Positions 46,890-60,310 of a DNA stretch of 64,000 nt are shown here, piece after piece. Below the pieces are notes generated by a model that saw nothing but the letters and a program-made list of their open reading frames with translations, was not told the origin of the DNA and ran no database searches. The position numbers and the translations under genes are program-made. The first letter of the stretch is position 1. Every line of letters begins with the position of its first letter. This DNA is from Acholoe squamosa. Taxonomy: Eukaryota; Annelida; Polychaeta; Phyllodocida; Polynoidae. Where the stretch lies: positions 25,983,495-26,047,494 of the forward strand of contig OX439048.1 in the NCBI GenBank assembly GCA_949317995.1. The letters are read 5' to 3'.

Positions 46890-49350
46890 AATATCCTAGG
46901 GGTCTGGGTAGACTCGATGCAGATTTGCCATCCTGCACTATTGGCATCTTGTAAGATAATTGTTAAAAAAATGTTCTAGGCTAGAACGAGTATCATCTGG
47001 TTGCTTATACACTGGTATCTGTAAACGCTACAAAGGGTGGTGGGCGCGATGCAATTATCAGATCAAAAGGTACTGAACTTTTAACTATTTTGACCCGAGC
47101 TGCCGGGTAAAAACAGTTTGTAGTCTGTATTGTGAGATGTCGCTCATTTTGTTTAAATCTGTCGTTTTAATTTAAATATGATAATACAGTGCTGTCTTGT
47201 GTGGTTTTGTGAAAGTCCCCACCATCCCATTGAAACAATTTTGATGTAGCAGTATATCAACATATATTTCTTTTTGAGAAGTAAATTTAAAAAAAAAATA
47301 TCACAACAGGTATTTACAAGTTTGCACTAGGAATTGAATTCAAATGTTTTGTGTAGCATAACTTAACCATACACTGGCAATGTGAAACTTGTAGAAATGG
47401 AGCTGATGTAGTTTCCACACTTAATCTGCAGTAAATCCATATGTTCATACCAATATCATTTATCTGCTTTAACACTGAGCGGAAGGCTCATGTAATCATA
47501 AATTTAGTAGGGACGTTTTAGTTTTCTGCTTTGAAATATGCTAATGTGGCATCGCTATATACAGATCACTTTATTTTTGACAGGCCTTAGTTTTTATGGG
47601 TGTGGGGCAACTATAGTTTATTGATTAACATTAGATAAGTCATGAAAATCTCTTTGAAAAAAAATATACATACGATTCAAAATTGTGTCGCAGAGAAGTT
47701 CAAGACTGCCGTTAGCTGTTGTAATACCATGTGTCAAAATCTGTTGTGCGATCAGAAAACTATCCCAGGTATAAATCTATTGTGCGATCTGAAAATCCCA
47801 GGTATTAAAATTTTGACCTCACCGAACAAGACATATGTTGGCTGACAAATCATTCAAACGGCAACAGTAGAAATGACCCAGATTGTGGAAAAATATTTTT
47901 GTTTCACAACATCAGTGATTAGACCACACCAAAAAAGTAAGTTAGTCTACGGATTTCCCTCTCCATATTTTCGGAAAATACAATTAGTTTTCAAAATTTC
48001 GCTCGCCTCACTTTTCCAGCAAGGATCCATTGGACGCCAAAAAATTCTTTAAAAAGAAAAAAAAATGTTTGCTCGCTCGCACCATTTTTTCAAAACAAAA
48101 ATCTGTAGACCAACTTATTTTTTTGGTCTGGCCTTAAAAGTAGAAATACAAGTTTATATTTAGTGATATTCACTTTTCATTAAAGCAATAAAAAATTGTA
48201 AAACAAGCTTGATCTGTTTTGTCTTAAGCAAAAAACATTTCGCAGTGCACAAAATCAATACCGTAAGTTCCCTCTTATAATCCGTGGCTTGTACCAGAGG
48301 GAGGGTAGGGGTAAGAATTTCCAATATTTTTCCAGCATAAGTGGTTTCGGGGGGTGAATTTTGAAAATTCACAGGATATTATAATTGCTCGACTGCACCT
48401 CCACTTAATTATGATTAAGAAAAGCTACCTTATACAATAACTTTGTCATAGCTAGGAAATTGAAGGGTTGGTATTGGTCTCAAGATGCCTGTTGATTGGC
48501 CACTCACTTTGTTAATTGCACATTGTTCTTCAGCACCTCAAAAATTTATATATTTATATTTCTATAGGCATTTCCTATATTTATATTTCTATAGGCATTT
48601 CCTATATAATACCATATCCATAGACGCATTTCTAAAAAAAATAATTTAGAACCCTCACATGGTCATTTTCCTATGTACTTCTAATCAGGTGTGTGAAATC
48701 TCCGCGGAAATCCGCGGTTTTGATGCTCACAGGGATCATTCCTGAGATCTGTGCAAATCCACTGAGAAAATGAATTCCCATTTTTATGGGGGGGGGGGGT
48801 TTCTGAATTTTTTTCAAATGTATAGATCTATTGTCGTCCAAAATCAGAAATTTGAATATCCCATGGATAGTTCTTAGCCTCTCTGTATGATAGAGGATGG
48901 CATGTATACCATTGAGTATTTAAATGACCTTTATCTAGTGTAAAAATGTAAACTGGAAATCATTGCGAAATAGCTGACCAGAAGTAGAACTTATCTCTAA
49001 CATTGTATTATTAGTTCTTTCGATTTCTTTACATACATTCTTGCATTCTATCAATGTAGCATATTAGGGAATGAATTTATATCTAAACATAGTTTGAACG
49101 TCTATTCTTAAGTCAAACATATACGGACTTAGCTGAATTATGTATTAGCCAATGAGATAACCCCAACGATTCACTGCGGTCCTCTCGGGGGGCCGACTGG
49201 TACCCATCTGATATGTCTTATCAGTAGAACTCGCTGGTAACAAGCTCCAGTAATGGCAGCGACCTGCTAACTCGGAATAGTAAGTGTATATAAATGGTAT
49301 ACTGGCTCCATCTGGTGGCACTTCTAGGAATCATTCCTACTGAATACAGG
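46890..49350. other. non-coding stretch downstream of HP1
   Basis: AT-rich sequence without exons. A short tandem duplication (TATATTTATATTTCTATAGG type) lies at 48547-48610. A single hAT-like end, CAGGTGTGTGAAATCTCCGC, occurs near 48686, related to the right end of the element at 36468-37208. Confidence 0.4.
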
Positions 49351-49356
49351 ATTATA

Positions 49357-49815
49357 GGTCTCAGAGAAGGAATTGGTTCCGCACTATAATTTAATGTAGC
49401 GCGAAATGCGATAGCACCCATTGGAACATGTTCATTTTCTAAAAATCACCCCAGAATTAATAGATACATCCTTCCTTCATAATATAGGCTGACTTAAAAT
49501 ATGAATTGACCACGAAAATTTTGAGCACTGGACTATAGCGTAAAAACACCCTGATTCTGCCTAAATCTGCACTGAATAAAATGTAGATTCACTTTTTCCA
49601 ATTTAACCTTTGAAAAAATAGGTAAGCACTTTGAGAAATGCCCTCCTGGTATTTTATTCAAAGCAGCAAATGTTCAACAACATGTGTAGTGGTTTTATAT
49701 TTATTGGCATTATTTTCAACATGGTTATTGACCATTCAGTGTGCCTGCAGTATTCACTTCTGACCACAATCGTATATGACTTCCGGTTTTCTGCGGGATT
49801 TCCTTCACTGAGACC
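49357..49815. mobile_element. 459-bp MITE, copy 2
   Basis: Begins GGTCTCAGAGAAGGAA and ends TTCCTTCACTGAGACC. TA stands on both sides. It is nearly identical to copy 3 at 50730-51188, only about 0.9 kb away, and clearly related to copy 1 at 19125. Confidence 0.85.
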
Positions 49816-50729
49816 TACTATTAATGGGCTGTGTGCATGTCTTGTCTATAATTGAGATTTTTATAATCCAATAGATGTTTTTACACAGGCCCCTAGGTTT
49901 TATGCTCCTTGGACCGCTCTATCTCATGATATAGGGTGCCTTTCAGGCCAAGTAATACCCAAAATCAGCCTGATTTCTATGTCTCTGTCCGAGGACACCG
50001 CCCTCTTCATCTTTGAGTCATTTTCATGACAAGCCGTGCCTCTAGGATTATCAAATTTGGCATGGATATTCTTTTGATTTTTCTCTATATTGTGTAAGTG
50101 TCCTTGTTGCAGTTTACTGTGGATATAATTGACAAATTATGAAAAATTGTAGAAAAATACATAAAAATCACTGCAAAAAGTACACAATATTCACATGCCA
50201 TGCCTGGGAAGATTTATGAGAGTATGTAACATGGATACTGGGTAATACAATCCTACATTTCTAGATGATTTCAAGGAAATGTCCCAAAATATTATACCCT
50301 GGATAGTTTTCTTGAAGCGGTAGATATACCATTTGCGGTGTCAGTGCCTAACTTAACTAATACAGATGATATGTCAAAGCGCAAAAATAACCCCTCTCTG
50401 TACTACCTAGACTAGCTGCAAGTGGCCAATACTACACAGATATGAAATGCCTACCCTGTTAAGAATAAGGTAAAATTAAATCGGGCCTATCAAAATAATC
50501 TGCACTATGCCAGTGGCCCTAGACTGAAATGAACCTGCAGCGCGGCCTGCGGACCACTCCGACATCAATATAAACATGATTTTTCCTTGATTTTGGACAC
50601 ATTTTAGAGACCTATGAACACATTTTCCATAGAATTTGGCAAAAACAATCCTTCTTTAAATAATTAATATAGAAAAAAACTGATTTGAGGGGTATTTTCC
50701 TTTTTCATGCTAATCCCCCATATGCTTTA

Positions 50730-51188
50730 GATCTCAGAGAAGGAATTGGTTCCGCACTATAATTTAATGTAGCGCGAAATGCGATAGCACCCATTGGAAC
50801 ATGTTCATTTTCTAAAAATCACCCCAGAATTAATAGATACATCCTTCCTTCATAATATAGGCTGACTTAAAATATGAATTGACCACGAAAATTTTGAGCA
50901 CTGGACTATAGCGTAAAAACACCCTGATTCTGCCTAAATCTGCACTGAATAAAATGTAGATTCACTTTTTCCAATTTAACCTTTGAAAAAATAGGTAAGC
51001 ACTTTGAGAAATGCCCTCCTGGTATTTTATTCAAAGCAGCAAATGTTCAACAACATGTGTAGTGGTTTTATATTTATTGGCATTATTTTCAACATGGTTA
51101 TTGACCATTCAGTGTGCCTGCAGTATTCACTTCTGACCACAATCGTATATGACTTCCGGTTTTCTGCGGGATTTCCTTCACTGAGACC
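50730..51188. mobile_element. 459-bp MITE, copy 3
   Basis: Same length and ends as copy 2, except that its first bases read GATCTCAG. TA flanks both ends. The near-identity to copy 2 suggests recent activity or a local duplication; the sequences between the two copies are not themselves repeated, which favours separate insertions. Confidence 0.85.
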
Positions 51189-51624
51189 TATAAATGATTA
51201 AGATACAGTTTGCATTATTAACCCGAAAGGATTATAATAGACAAGGTAAAAATGCAACTTTTAAGACACTACTAACAGTGGGAAAAACTAAGACGCTTGT
51301 TGGCCCATGTAAAATCCCATAGGAGGTGCAAATTGTTCAATTTTCCCGCCCTTTTGGGCAGAGGTGGTGCAGAAAAATTGATATTTTTTTTAGAAAGCCA
51401 CAAATAAGGTGTGAAGAAAAGTAGAACTTAACCCTAACATTGTACATGTATCATCAGTTTTTGTTCTCTATTTGAGCATTCCATCAATGTTGTGGCATGT
51501 TAGGGAATGAACATAAATCATAACATCATCTACACATAGTTTGAGTATATCTCTTTGAGCCATCTAAATTCAACTAGATTCTCAAAAATATAGAAACTGT
51601 CTACTAGTATGGGTGTGGACCACT

Positions 51625-51805
51625 AAAATTGACATGGCAACATGGGCTATTTTAGGCCTAGTGACATGGGACATGAACAATTTCTTAAAATTGACATGGT
51701 GACAAACAATTTCTTAAAATTGACATGGTGACATGATCATTTCTTAAAATTGACATGGGGACATGGCCATTTTTTAAAATTGACATGTGACATGGGGGAC
51801 CCCCC
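51625..51805. repeat. short tandem repeat, TTAAAATTGACATGG type
   Basis: About four or five imperfect units of roughly 33-36 bases contain TTTCTTAAAATTGACATGG and GACATG. A related degenerate stretch occurs near 28625-28720, ending in the same GACATGGGG and C-run. This suggests a dispersed repeat family with an internally repeated body. Confidence 0.6.
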
Positions 51806-51855
51806 ATCCACGGCCCCACTAGTGTCACCTAGTGTTAATTCCAGGAATCATTTAA

Positions 51856-52299
51856 AGCCCGGGGGGGGGGCACTTCAATTTTTTTTGATACGGGTGTGTG
51901 GCTGAACCCCCGACTAACCTTACCCTTGCTAGGGCCCTCAATCGCGGTTTTTTTCTTCAAAACCCTACCCTTGCTAGGGAACTTTTGACAAAACAGTCTT
52001 AGATTTTGCTCAAAATATCTTAAATTGACCTTGTTTGGGAGAAGACTTGAATTTTGTTCATGCTATTTTCATGAAAACTAGGAAAATATTCATGAAAATT
52101 TCTGAATTTTCCACCTGAATCGGGGTATTTTGCTGAAAGTTGACCCTTGCTAGGGACATTTTGCTCAAAAGTATACCCTTGCTAGGGACATTTTGGTCTG
52201 AAACCAGAGGCTTGGTAGGGACATTTGGCTGAAAAAGTACCCTTGCCAGCCGCACATATGTGTATGTCCAACATAGGGAGTGCCCCCCCCCCCCGGGAT
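51856..52299. mobile_element. TTAA-flanked MITE with CCCGGGGG...CACT ends
   Basis: TTAA at 51852-51855 and 52300-52303 flanks an element whose left end is AGCCCGGGG followed by a G-run and GCACT, inverted at the right. The interior has several imperfect copies of ACCCTTGCTAGGGACATTTT. The TTAA target points to a piggyBac-like non-autonomous element. Confidence 0.6.
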
Positions 52300-52388
52300 T
52301 TAAAGACAACACTAGGTGGCAGCAGCACTATACTTTACAAGGAAGCTTTTTATAATGCTGCACATCTGAGTAAAACATGCCTTATACA

Positions 52389-52880
52389 CCAGGGGCGGAT
52401 CCAGGATTTTCAGAAAGGGGGGGCGTGAATCTGACCATGAACAGCAAACATAGGTGTGAGGAACAAGTGGAAACCTGTGATTTTGCGAGCCTAGCACAGC
52501 AAGCTTGTTGGGGGTATCTGGGGGCATGCTCCCTCAGAAAAATTCTGAATTTTAGAATGCAAATGGTGCATTCTGAGAGGTCTACTGACTGAAGGATTTG
52601 AGGGTTTACTTAGGGTTTCATCCAGGTTTCTTTTTAAAGAAGGACAGACTTCTCAGGGGTGGATCCAGGTTTTTCAGAAAGGAGGCATAATTTGGGTCCT
52701 GGACATCAGGGGAGGAACAATTACAGTACTGTGATGTTGCAAGTGCAACATAGCATCCCCTCCAGGAAATTTTTGAAATATTGAAGGGGGATAGTGCATT
52801 CGGGTGGAGTCTGAGGGCTTTCCTGACTAAGCTATCTACAGCCATAAGTAAGGATTCTCCCTCTAGGTTTCAAAAATGAC
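52389..52880. repeat. two diverged copies of a GGGCGGATCCAGG-headed repeat
   Basis: CAGGGGCGGATCCAGGATTT near 52389 and CAGGGGTGGATCCAGGTTTT near 52655 each start a degenerate block with TTCAGAAAGG, then a CTCAGAAAA or CCAGGAAAT motif, AGTGCATTC-like sequence and a CTGACT tail. A third partial copy begins the tandem duplication at 52893. Such GGATCCAGG-headed ends look like those of hAT-type repeats. Confidence 0.5.
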
Positions 52881-52892
52881 TTGTGAAGGCAA

Positions 52893-55338
52893 GCCCTCAG
52901 AAAATTTTGAAATTTAGAGGGGAAAAGGGGGATTCTAGGGGATTCTGATGGCTCTCCTGACTAAATATATCTACAGCTATAAGTGAGGCTTTCCCCCTTC
53001 CCATTTAAAAAATTCCTGTCAGGGCATGCCCCATGAAAATTTTGAAATCTAGTGGATTCTAAGGGTTCCACAAACATGGATAAACATGAATAACCATTTT
53101 GAAAATGCTTTTTGCCTCATGAATTTATTTGGAAAAAAAACAAAAAAAACATTAAAAAAAGATACCAGCTCTCCTAAAGTGCTGTAAAACACAAATCAAT
53201 CAAACCCTCCCCCCTCTTCTCTTGTCATATCCCTATCTGGATCCTTTTTATCCTGATGGGCCACTTATTTTCATTCTCTAAATCCTCTCTTAATATCTCT
53301 CTCCCCCCCCCCCATTTCTCCTACTTCCACACATCAAGGGGGTGCCCTGGTGGATCTTTAAAAACTGGGGAAAAAACTGAGTGGTTTGCAAATATGCATA
53401 CTCTTTCTGTCAGCACCCAGTATGTACCACACCCTGTCACAGCCCCAAGGGTCACATTCCCTATCCATGCCCCCAGTATCATGTACCATACCCTATCCAT
53501 GCCCTCAAGCTTACATAACCTGTCCATGTACCCATTATCATGTACCATACCCTGTCTATGCCCCAAAGCTTACATACCCTGTCTATGTCCCTAGTATCAT
53601 GTACCATATCCTGCCTCATGTTCCCTGTCCATGCCCCCAGTATCATGTAGCAGACCCTGTCTATGCCCCCAATATCATCTAGTAGTCCCTGCCTACACCC
53701 CCAATATCATGTAGCATAACCTGTCTACGCCCCCAATACCATGTAGCAGTCCCTGTCCACACCCCCAATATCATTTAGCAGACCCTGTCCATGACCCATA
53801 TTATGTAGCAGACCCTGTCTACACCCCAATATCATCTAGTATAACCTGTCTGCGCCCCAAATATCATGTAGCAGTCCCTGTCCATGCCCCCAATATCATG
53901 TAGAACATTTCCTGTCCAAGCCCCCAATATCATGTAGCAGACCCTGTCCATGCCCCAGTATCATGTAGTGTGTCACATATATGAAAGACCCACACTCAGT
54001 GCTGTCCGCATCCCTACTGGGCGGCACTGCGCATAGCAGGCGGCAACCGCCGCTCAGCAGACCCCCATCTGCCACTAAGCAGCCTAACAATAGTGTCTCC
54101 AATACTAGTCTGTACCTACATGTGAGTCTGGCTGTATAAGGCCTAGACCACAATAGGGGAGACACACACAGACAGTGATACCAGCCAATTACTTTCACAG
54201 TTCAAAGGATGCATCCCTTAACAATCATGTAACTCTATTGTAGTGGAGACATGACAGTTGGATGCTGGGGCCTAACTTTGTCTGGGGCAATCAGCCCCAG
54301 AGTAGGGATATAAGGCCCCCAGTAGGAGGTCCATCATCACAGAATCACCAGAACCACCATTGCAGTAACATCTCCAGTCCAGCTCTCCTCTACCTGCTAT
54401 AACTCTGCACTATGCTGGGTTAGACTATGCCAGACAGGCATAGGACTAAATAGTAATAGATGTTTAACGCCATTTCGACAGCTAAGGTCATATTTATGGC
54501 GAGAATGACATTACACTATTTCACAGGGGAATGTGTCAGTGCCTGCACATATGTGCACCACACACATCCCGAGGGGATAGGAAAGAGGAGAAATAGACCC
54601 TTTTAAGTGGGCTAGGGAAGCTCGATTAACATATGTTGATATTAATGCATGAATATATGAGGCATTAATACACTAAATGTCCATATGAGCGTTCATGCTC
54701 CACTGAACACCAGCTATGTCAAGGATACATAGGTTATAAAATTAAAGAGTCCGACCTCATGGTCCACTGCCCAATATAATGCTTTTAAGAGTCTAAGAGA
54801 TCAACCTCATGGTCCACTGCACAATATAATGTCTTGTAGGTGAATGCAACCGGCCGTCACGGGTGCCTGGGCACCCAAGACTGAACAATAGGTTACATAA
54901 GTAACAACGCCATAACCTTCCGGTCGCTCTAGCGTCGCTCCTGAGCAACCTAGGTCAAATATGAAAGCAGTTATGTAATTGCCATAATTAGACGGTCAAA
55001 ATGAGCCAAGATCAAGGCCGTAATCCCATTATTAAGGAAGTTATGCAACCGGGACAGTTTCAACCTCCGAATGCGCTACAGACAAACCAGTGCGAGTTAC
55101 GTGCCCGGAAAGTGGGCAGTGGTAACTTGACATATTCAACTCCGCGCATGCGCAATATGGAGGTTATAGGCGCAAAAACGACCGAGATATGAGGGTCTGA
55201 ACATGCCACACCGACCGAGACAATGGGAGACATGGCGGCGTCCATGGGGGTCCTTTGTGCGCACACTGACACATGAAAGACCCCCCTCAAACAACCACAG
55301 ACTTAGGCAGATGCCACTGGCTCCAGTCAGTCTGAGGG
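52893..55338. repeat. 2.45-kb tandem duplication, copy 1
   Basis: This segment is repeated head to tail at 55339-57787 with very few differences: a few-base gain near 56473, a single-base change in an A-run and in a TC-run, and AGTGCGAG against AGTGCAAG. It contains a 31-33-bp minisatellite (53415-53967), a TATA-containing promoter-like stretch near 54305, and a 63-codon frame beginning MSQDQGRNPIIKEVMQPGQF at 55001 that I do not recognise. Confidence 0.95.
53415..53967. repeat. 31-33-bp minisatellite inside copy 1
   Basis: Units resemble CCCCCAATATCATGTAGCAG followed by ACCCTGTCTATG. The first units carry GTACCATA in place of GTAGCAGA, so two subtypes lie in blocks. About 17 units. The same array recurs at about 55860-56412 in copy 2. 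Confidence 0.9.
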
Positions 55339-57787
55339 GCCCTCAGAAAATTTTGAAATTTAGAGGGGAAAAGGGGGATTCTAGGGGATTCTGATGGCTC
55401 TCCTGACTAAATATATCTACAGCTATAAGTGAGGCTTTCCCCCTTCCCATTTAAAAAATTCCTGTCAGGGCATGCCCCATGAAAATTTTGAAATCTAGTG
55501 GATTCTAAGGGTTCCACAAACATGGATAAACATGAATAACCATTTTGAAAATGCTTTTTGCCTCATGAATTTATTTGAAAAAAAACCAAAAAAAACATTA
55601 AAAAAAGATACCAGCTCTCCTAAAGTGCTGTAAAACACAAATCAATCAAACCCTCCCCCCTCTTCTCTTGTCATATCCCTATCTGGATCCTTTTTATCCT
55701 GATGGGCCACTTATTTTCATTCTCTAAATCCTCTCTTAATCTCTCTCTCCCCCCCCCCATTTCTCCTACTTCCACACATCAAGGGGGTGCCCTGGTGGAT
55801 CTTTAAAAACTGGGGAAAAAACTGAGTGGTTTGCAAATATGCATACTCTTTCTGTCAGCACCCAGTATGTACCACACCCTGTCACAGCCCCAAGGGTCAC
55901 ATTCCCTATCCATGCCCCCAGTATCATGTACCATACCCTATCCATGCCCTCAAGCTTACATAACCTGTCCATGTACCCATTATCATGTACCATACCCTGT
56001 CTATGCCCCAAAGCTTACATACCCTGTCTATGTCCCTAGTATCATGTACCATATCCTGCCTCATGTTCCCTGTCCATGCCCCCAGTATCATGTAGCAGAC
56101 CCTGTCTATGCCCCCAATATCATCTAGTAGTCCCTGCCTACACCCCCAATATCATGTAGCATAACCTGTCTACGCCCCCAATACCATGTAGCAGTCCCTG
56201 TCCACACCCCCAATATCATTTAGCAGACCCTGTCCATGACCCATATTATGTAGCAGACCCTGTCTACACCCCAATATCATCTAGTATAACCTGTCTGCGC
56301 CCCAAATATCATGTAGCAGTCCCTGTCCATGCCCCCAATATCATGTAGAACATTTCCTGTCCAAGCCCCCAATATCATGTAGCAGACCCTGTCCATGCCC
56401 CAGTATCATGTAGTGTGTCACATATATGAAAGACCCACACTCAGTGCTGTCCGCATCCCTACTGGGCGGCACTGCCCGCATAGCAGGCGGCAACCGCCGC
56501 TCAGCAGACCCCCATCTGCCACTAAGCAGCCTAACAATAGTGTCTCCAATACTAGTCTGTACCTACATGTGAGTCTGGCTGTATAAGGCCTAGACCACAA
56601 TAGGGGAGACACACACAGACAGTGATACCAGCCAATTACTTTCACAGTTCAAAGGATGCATCCCTTAACAATCATGTAACTCTATTGTAGTGGAGACATG
56701 ACAGTTGGATGCTGGGGCCTAACTTTGTCTGGGGCAATCAGCCCCAGAGTAGGGATATAAGGCCCCCAGTAGGAGGTCCATCATCACAGAATCACCAGAA
56801 CCACCATTGCAGTAACATCTCCAGTCCAGCTCTCCTCTACCTGCTATAACTCTGCACTATGCTGGGTTAGACTATGCCAGACAGGCATAGGACTAAATAG
56901 TAATAGATGTTTAACGCCATTTCGACAGCTAAGGTCATATTTATGGCGAGAATGACATTACACTATTTCACAGGGGAATGTGTCAGTGCCTGCACATATG
57001 TGCACCACACACATCCCGAGGGGATAGGAAAGAGGAGAAATAGACCCTTTTAAGTGGGCTAGGGAAGCTCGATTAACATATGTTGATATTAATGCATGAA
57101 TATATGAGGCATTAATACACTAAATGTCCATATGAGCGTTCATGCTCCACTGAACACCAGCTATGTCAAGGATACATAGGTTATAAAATTAAAGAGTCCG
57201 ACCTCATGGTCCACTGCCCAATATAATGCTTTTAAGAGTCTAAGAGATCAACCTCATGGTCCACTGCACAATATAATGTCTTGTAGGTGAATGCAACCGG
57301 CCGTCACGGGTGCCTGGGCACCCAAGACTGAACAATAGGTTACATAAGTAACAACGCCATAACCTTCCGGTCGCTCTAGCGTCGCTCCTGAGCAACCTAG
57401 GTCAAATATGAAAGCAGTTATGTAATTGCCATAATTAGACGGTCAAAATGAGCCAAGATCAAGGCCGTAATCCCATTATTAAGGAAGTTATGCAACCGGG
57501 ACAGTTTCAACCTCCGAATGCGCTACAGACAAACCAGTGCAAGTTACGTGCCCGGAAAGTGGGCAGTGGTAACTTGACATATTCAACTCCGCGCATGCGC
57601 AATATGGAGGTTATAGGCGCAAAAACGACCGAGATATGAGGGTCTGAACATGCCACACCGACCGAGACAATGGGAGACATGGCGGCGTCCATGGGGGTCC
57701 TTTGTGCGCACACTGACACATGAAAGACCCCCCTCAAACAACCACAGACTTAGGCAGATGCCACTGGCTCCAGTCAGTCTGAGGGGC
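55339..57787. repeat. 2.45-kb tandem duplication, copy 2
   Basis: Second copy of the unit described at 52893-55338. The junction lies in a GGGGCCCTCAG sequence. Directly after it (57788-57930) lies a diverged relative of the unit's own internal stretch (54295-54430), sharing AGAACCACCA, TAACATCTCCAGT and CAGCTCTCCT. The locus was therefore already repetitive before the recent duplication. Confidence 0.95.
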
Positions 57788-57945
57788 CAAGCCAGGAAGT
57801 GGTACTTATACCCCTGGCAAGTCCCTCTAGAAATCAGAATCTCCAGAACCACCACTGAGATAACATCTCCAGTTCAGCTCTCCTGCTACCTGCTATAGCT
57901 CTGCACTATGGAGCTGGGAACCCACCTAGGACCATACTGGACAGT

Positions 57946-57946
<1 letters not shown>

Positions 57947-58004
<58 letters not shown>

Positions 58005-58030
58005 TTATTTTTATTATTATTATTATTATA

Positions 58031-58065
<35 letters not shown>
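57947..58065. repeat. (ATT)n microsatellite
   Basis: About 119 bases of ATT trinucleotides with two short interruptions near 58005 and 58030. The poly-Tyr/poly-Ile open frame across it is an artefact. Confidence 0.97.
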
Positions 58066-58119
58066 CTCACAGGTGGAGTGGAACAGAACTTTATACTTTA
58101 TAACCGTATAATTACTGTG

Positions 58120-59370
58120 GGTGGAAATTACCTGTATATTAACATGTGTGTGATTGATATTCTTACATGTCTGCCTAAAGCTGAATAAACCAGGGATAAC
58201 TGGAATAGCACTAATAAGAGCTTGATATTCTTACTCACTATAACCACTAGTAATTTGATATTTCTCATATGACAACTTGATCATGCACAAATACTAGTAT
58301 GACACTCCCCAGTGGCTGCAGGTATTGATGTGTAAAGCTTATCAACAGTGATAATGCACTGGTAACTAGCATTTGGATCTAAAATGTCTAAGCACCTTAT
58401 CAAGCAATGGCTGCCTCCAGTGAACAATTTGCTTGATGCTATAGGAAGGTAGGGGAGGAGTATTCCATTTCTATTTTTCAGATTCCACGTTTTAATGAAT
58501 AATGTGCTATTAATCTTTTCAATGTCAATAATTAGTCACTAGGTGTCAGGAGTTTAACCTTGCAAGCATATGAATTCTATAAGGGAGCAATAGAACATAT
58601 CTATATATATTGAAAAGTACCAGGACACTGCATAATTATGCCAATTATGCAAATAATATGCGCGGATATGGAGTGTTCGGTATCAATCTGGGTTGTTTCA
58701 ACCCCCTAAAGAACATGCCCCCCTGAAAAATCGGTTTCGAAAAAAAAAGAATAAGCGAAATCTTTTTGACTAGAAGCCTTTTCGGCCTAAGCCGGTCCAC
58801 CTGTGCACTATCCAGGGTGTGGCAGCGCCCTACCTCCAGCCAAAACCTATCTGTTTTAAGTGTCACCAGCAAAAAAGGGCAGGTTTGAGGAAGGAACGGA
58901 TCAAAATAAAGGGTTTTTAGGGACGCGGGGGCAGACGCCAGTCCAGGCACTGGCAGAGAGGTCCAAGAACTGGCAGTTTTACAAGAACAATCAAATCTCC
59001 CTTAATAATAGGATTTATAGATTAAGGGTAGCTTGAGCTGGCGAACATCATGGCGGTCTTTATTTTCAAATCTGCACAATGGGAACAAAGTTATCAATAA
59101 TTTTAGTCTATTACACCAACTTAGTGATCTTTTAAGGACAAATAAATGCATTGGAGCATCACGCTGACCTTATGGAATAAAATGACAGGTGATCCAAGGA
59201 TCTCTCGGCTAATAAAGATGTTTAGGGTCTATTATACCAACCTGGCAATACTGCAGCACTTCATTGGTGCATCATGTGATGAGAGGGCTGCATTGCTGCA
59301 TTATGCACAACTTTACAGGCCCTTAAAGGGTTAAGAGGTATGTATTGACAACTTGACCTGTCCCCACTAC
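58120..59370. other. non-coding stretch, no gene seen
   Basis: Contains a degenerate TTAAAGG-type end near 59317-59332 and CATTGGTGCATCATG near 59262, both similar to parts of the element at 61649-61903. A decayed relative may lie between about 59127 and 59332. No exons recognised. Confidence 0.35.
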
Positions 59371-59378
59371 TTCTTAGC

Positions 59379-59660
59379 GGCATTTATACCAGCCCCAAAC
59401 CGCGTCCACTGTCGGCTATGTACAGGCAATCAAAGAGGCAATGGTCCGTGCGACTCACAGCGTTTATACCAGCCCCAAACCGTGTCCACTGTCGGTTATG
59501 TACAGGCAATCAAAGAGGCAATGGGCCGTGCTACTCACGGCATTTATACCAGCCCCAACAGTGTCCCTATGTTGGCTATGTACAGGCAATCAAAGAGGCA
59601 ATGGTCCGTGCTACTCAGGGCGTTTATACCAGCCCCAACAGCGTCCCTATGTCAGATATG
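59379..59660. repeat. 79-80-bp tandem repeat, about 3.5 units
   Basis: Units start near TTTATACCAGCCCCAA and include GGCTATGTACAGGCAATCAA and AGAGGCAATGG. Steps of 79-80 bases shift the frame, so the same peptide pieces (MYRQSKRQW, FIPAPN) appear in overlapping plus-strand frames. These frames are by-products of the repeat. Confidence 0.9.
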
Positions 59661-60310
59661 TGGAGAGTTCACAGCTATGCCAAACATTGATTGGTAATAC
59701 ACCAGCTCCAACCAAAGGCTATACTCAAATGCACTGGTCGACTCAGGTAGTTTCACTGTGCAATTTTTCACAATACACAAAGCCTGTCAGGTCCTATATG
59801 GAGATGCCAAGGGCATCTCCAATAAACATGGCGTGCACTACCCCCATACCTACTAAATGCCCTTCTTTTCTACAAAATCTGAAATCTGTCTATAAATGGG
59901 GTTAAAGAAAGTTTGGTTACCTTTTTATTTAAAAAGAGCCCTAAATCCCATGCATTTCTCCATAGGAAAAAAAACAAACAGTAATTACCATGTCACAGCC
60001 ATCAAAGTACACCTTAAATGTAAATTCTATTCTATTTATCAAAAAATTCTCATGTAAATAGATATATGACTCATGGGGTTTCTGAAGGGTGTGATACGGC
60101 ATATGCTGTGTAATGGAATAGTTTTTTGGTGGTGCATGTAATCTGCTAGAGGCCAAAATAGCAATTGAAACTTGGTAATGATAAGAAACTCGGATAAGGG
60201 CTAGTAGACAAGAGGTCAGAAAGGTGGTGTCAAAGGCCCTTGCCTCGTTTAATAATGGTTCTTTAACACTATTTCAATGGCTAAAGTTCATATAGTTCAG
60301 TGAGGAAACC

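Noticed and set aside
53415..56412. CRISPR array, because of regular repeats
   Set aside because: Units are contiguous diverged tandem repeats without unique spacers, in an animal genome.
57908..58111. Poly-Tyr/poly-Ile open frame
   Set aside because: It is a translation of the (ATT)n microsatellite.
59353..59905. Three overlapping frames sharing MYRQSKRQW-like peptides
   Set aside because: They arise from 79-80-bp tandem repeats read in different frames.
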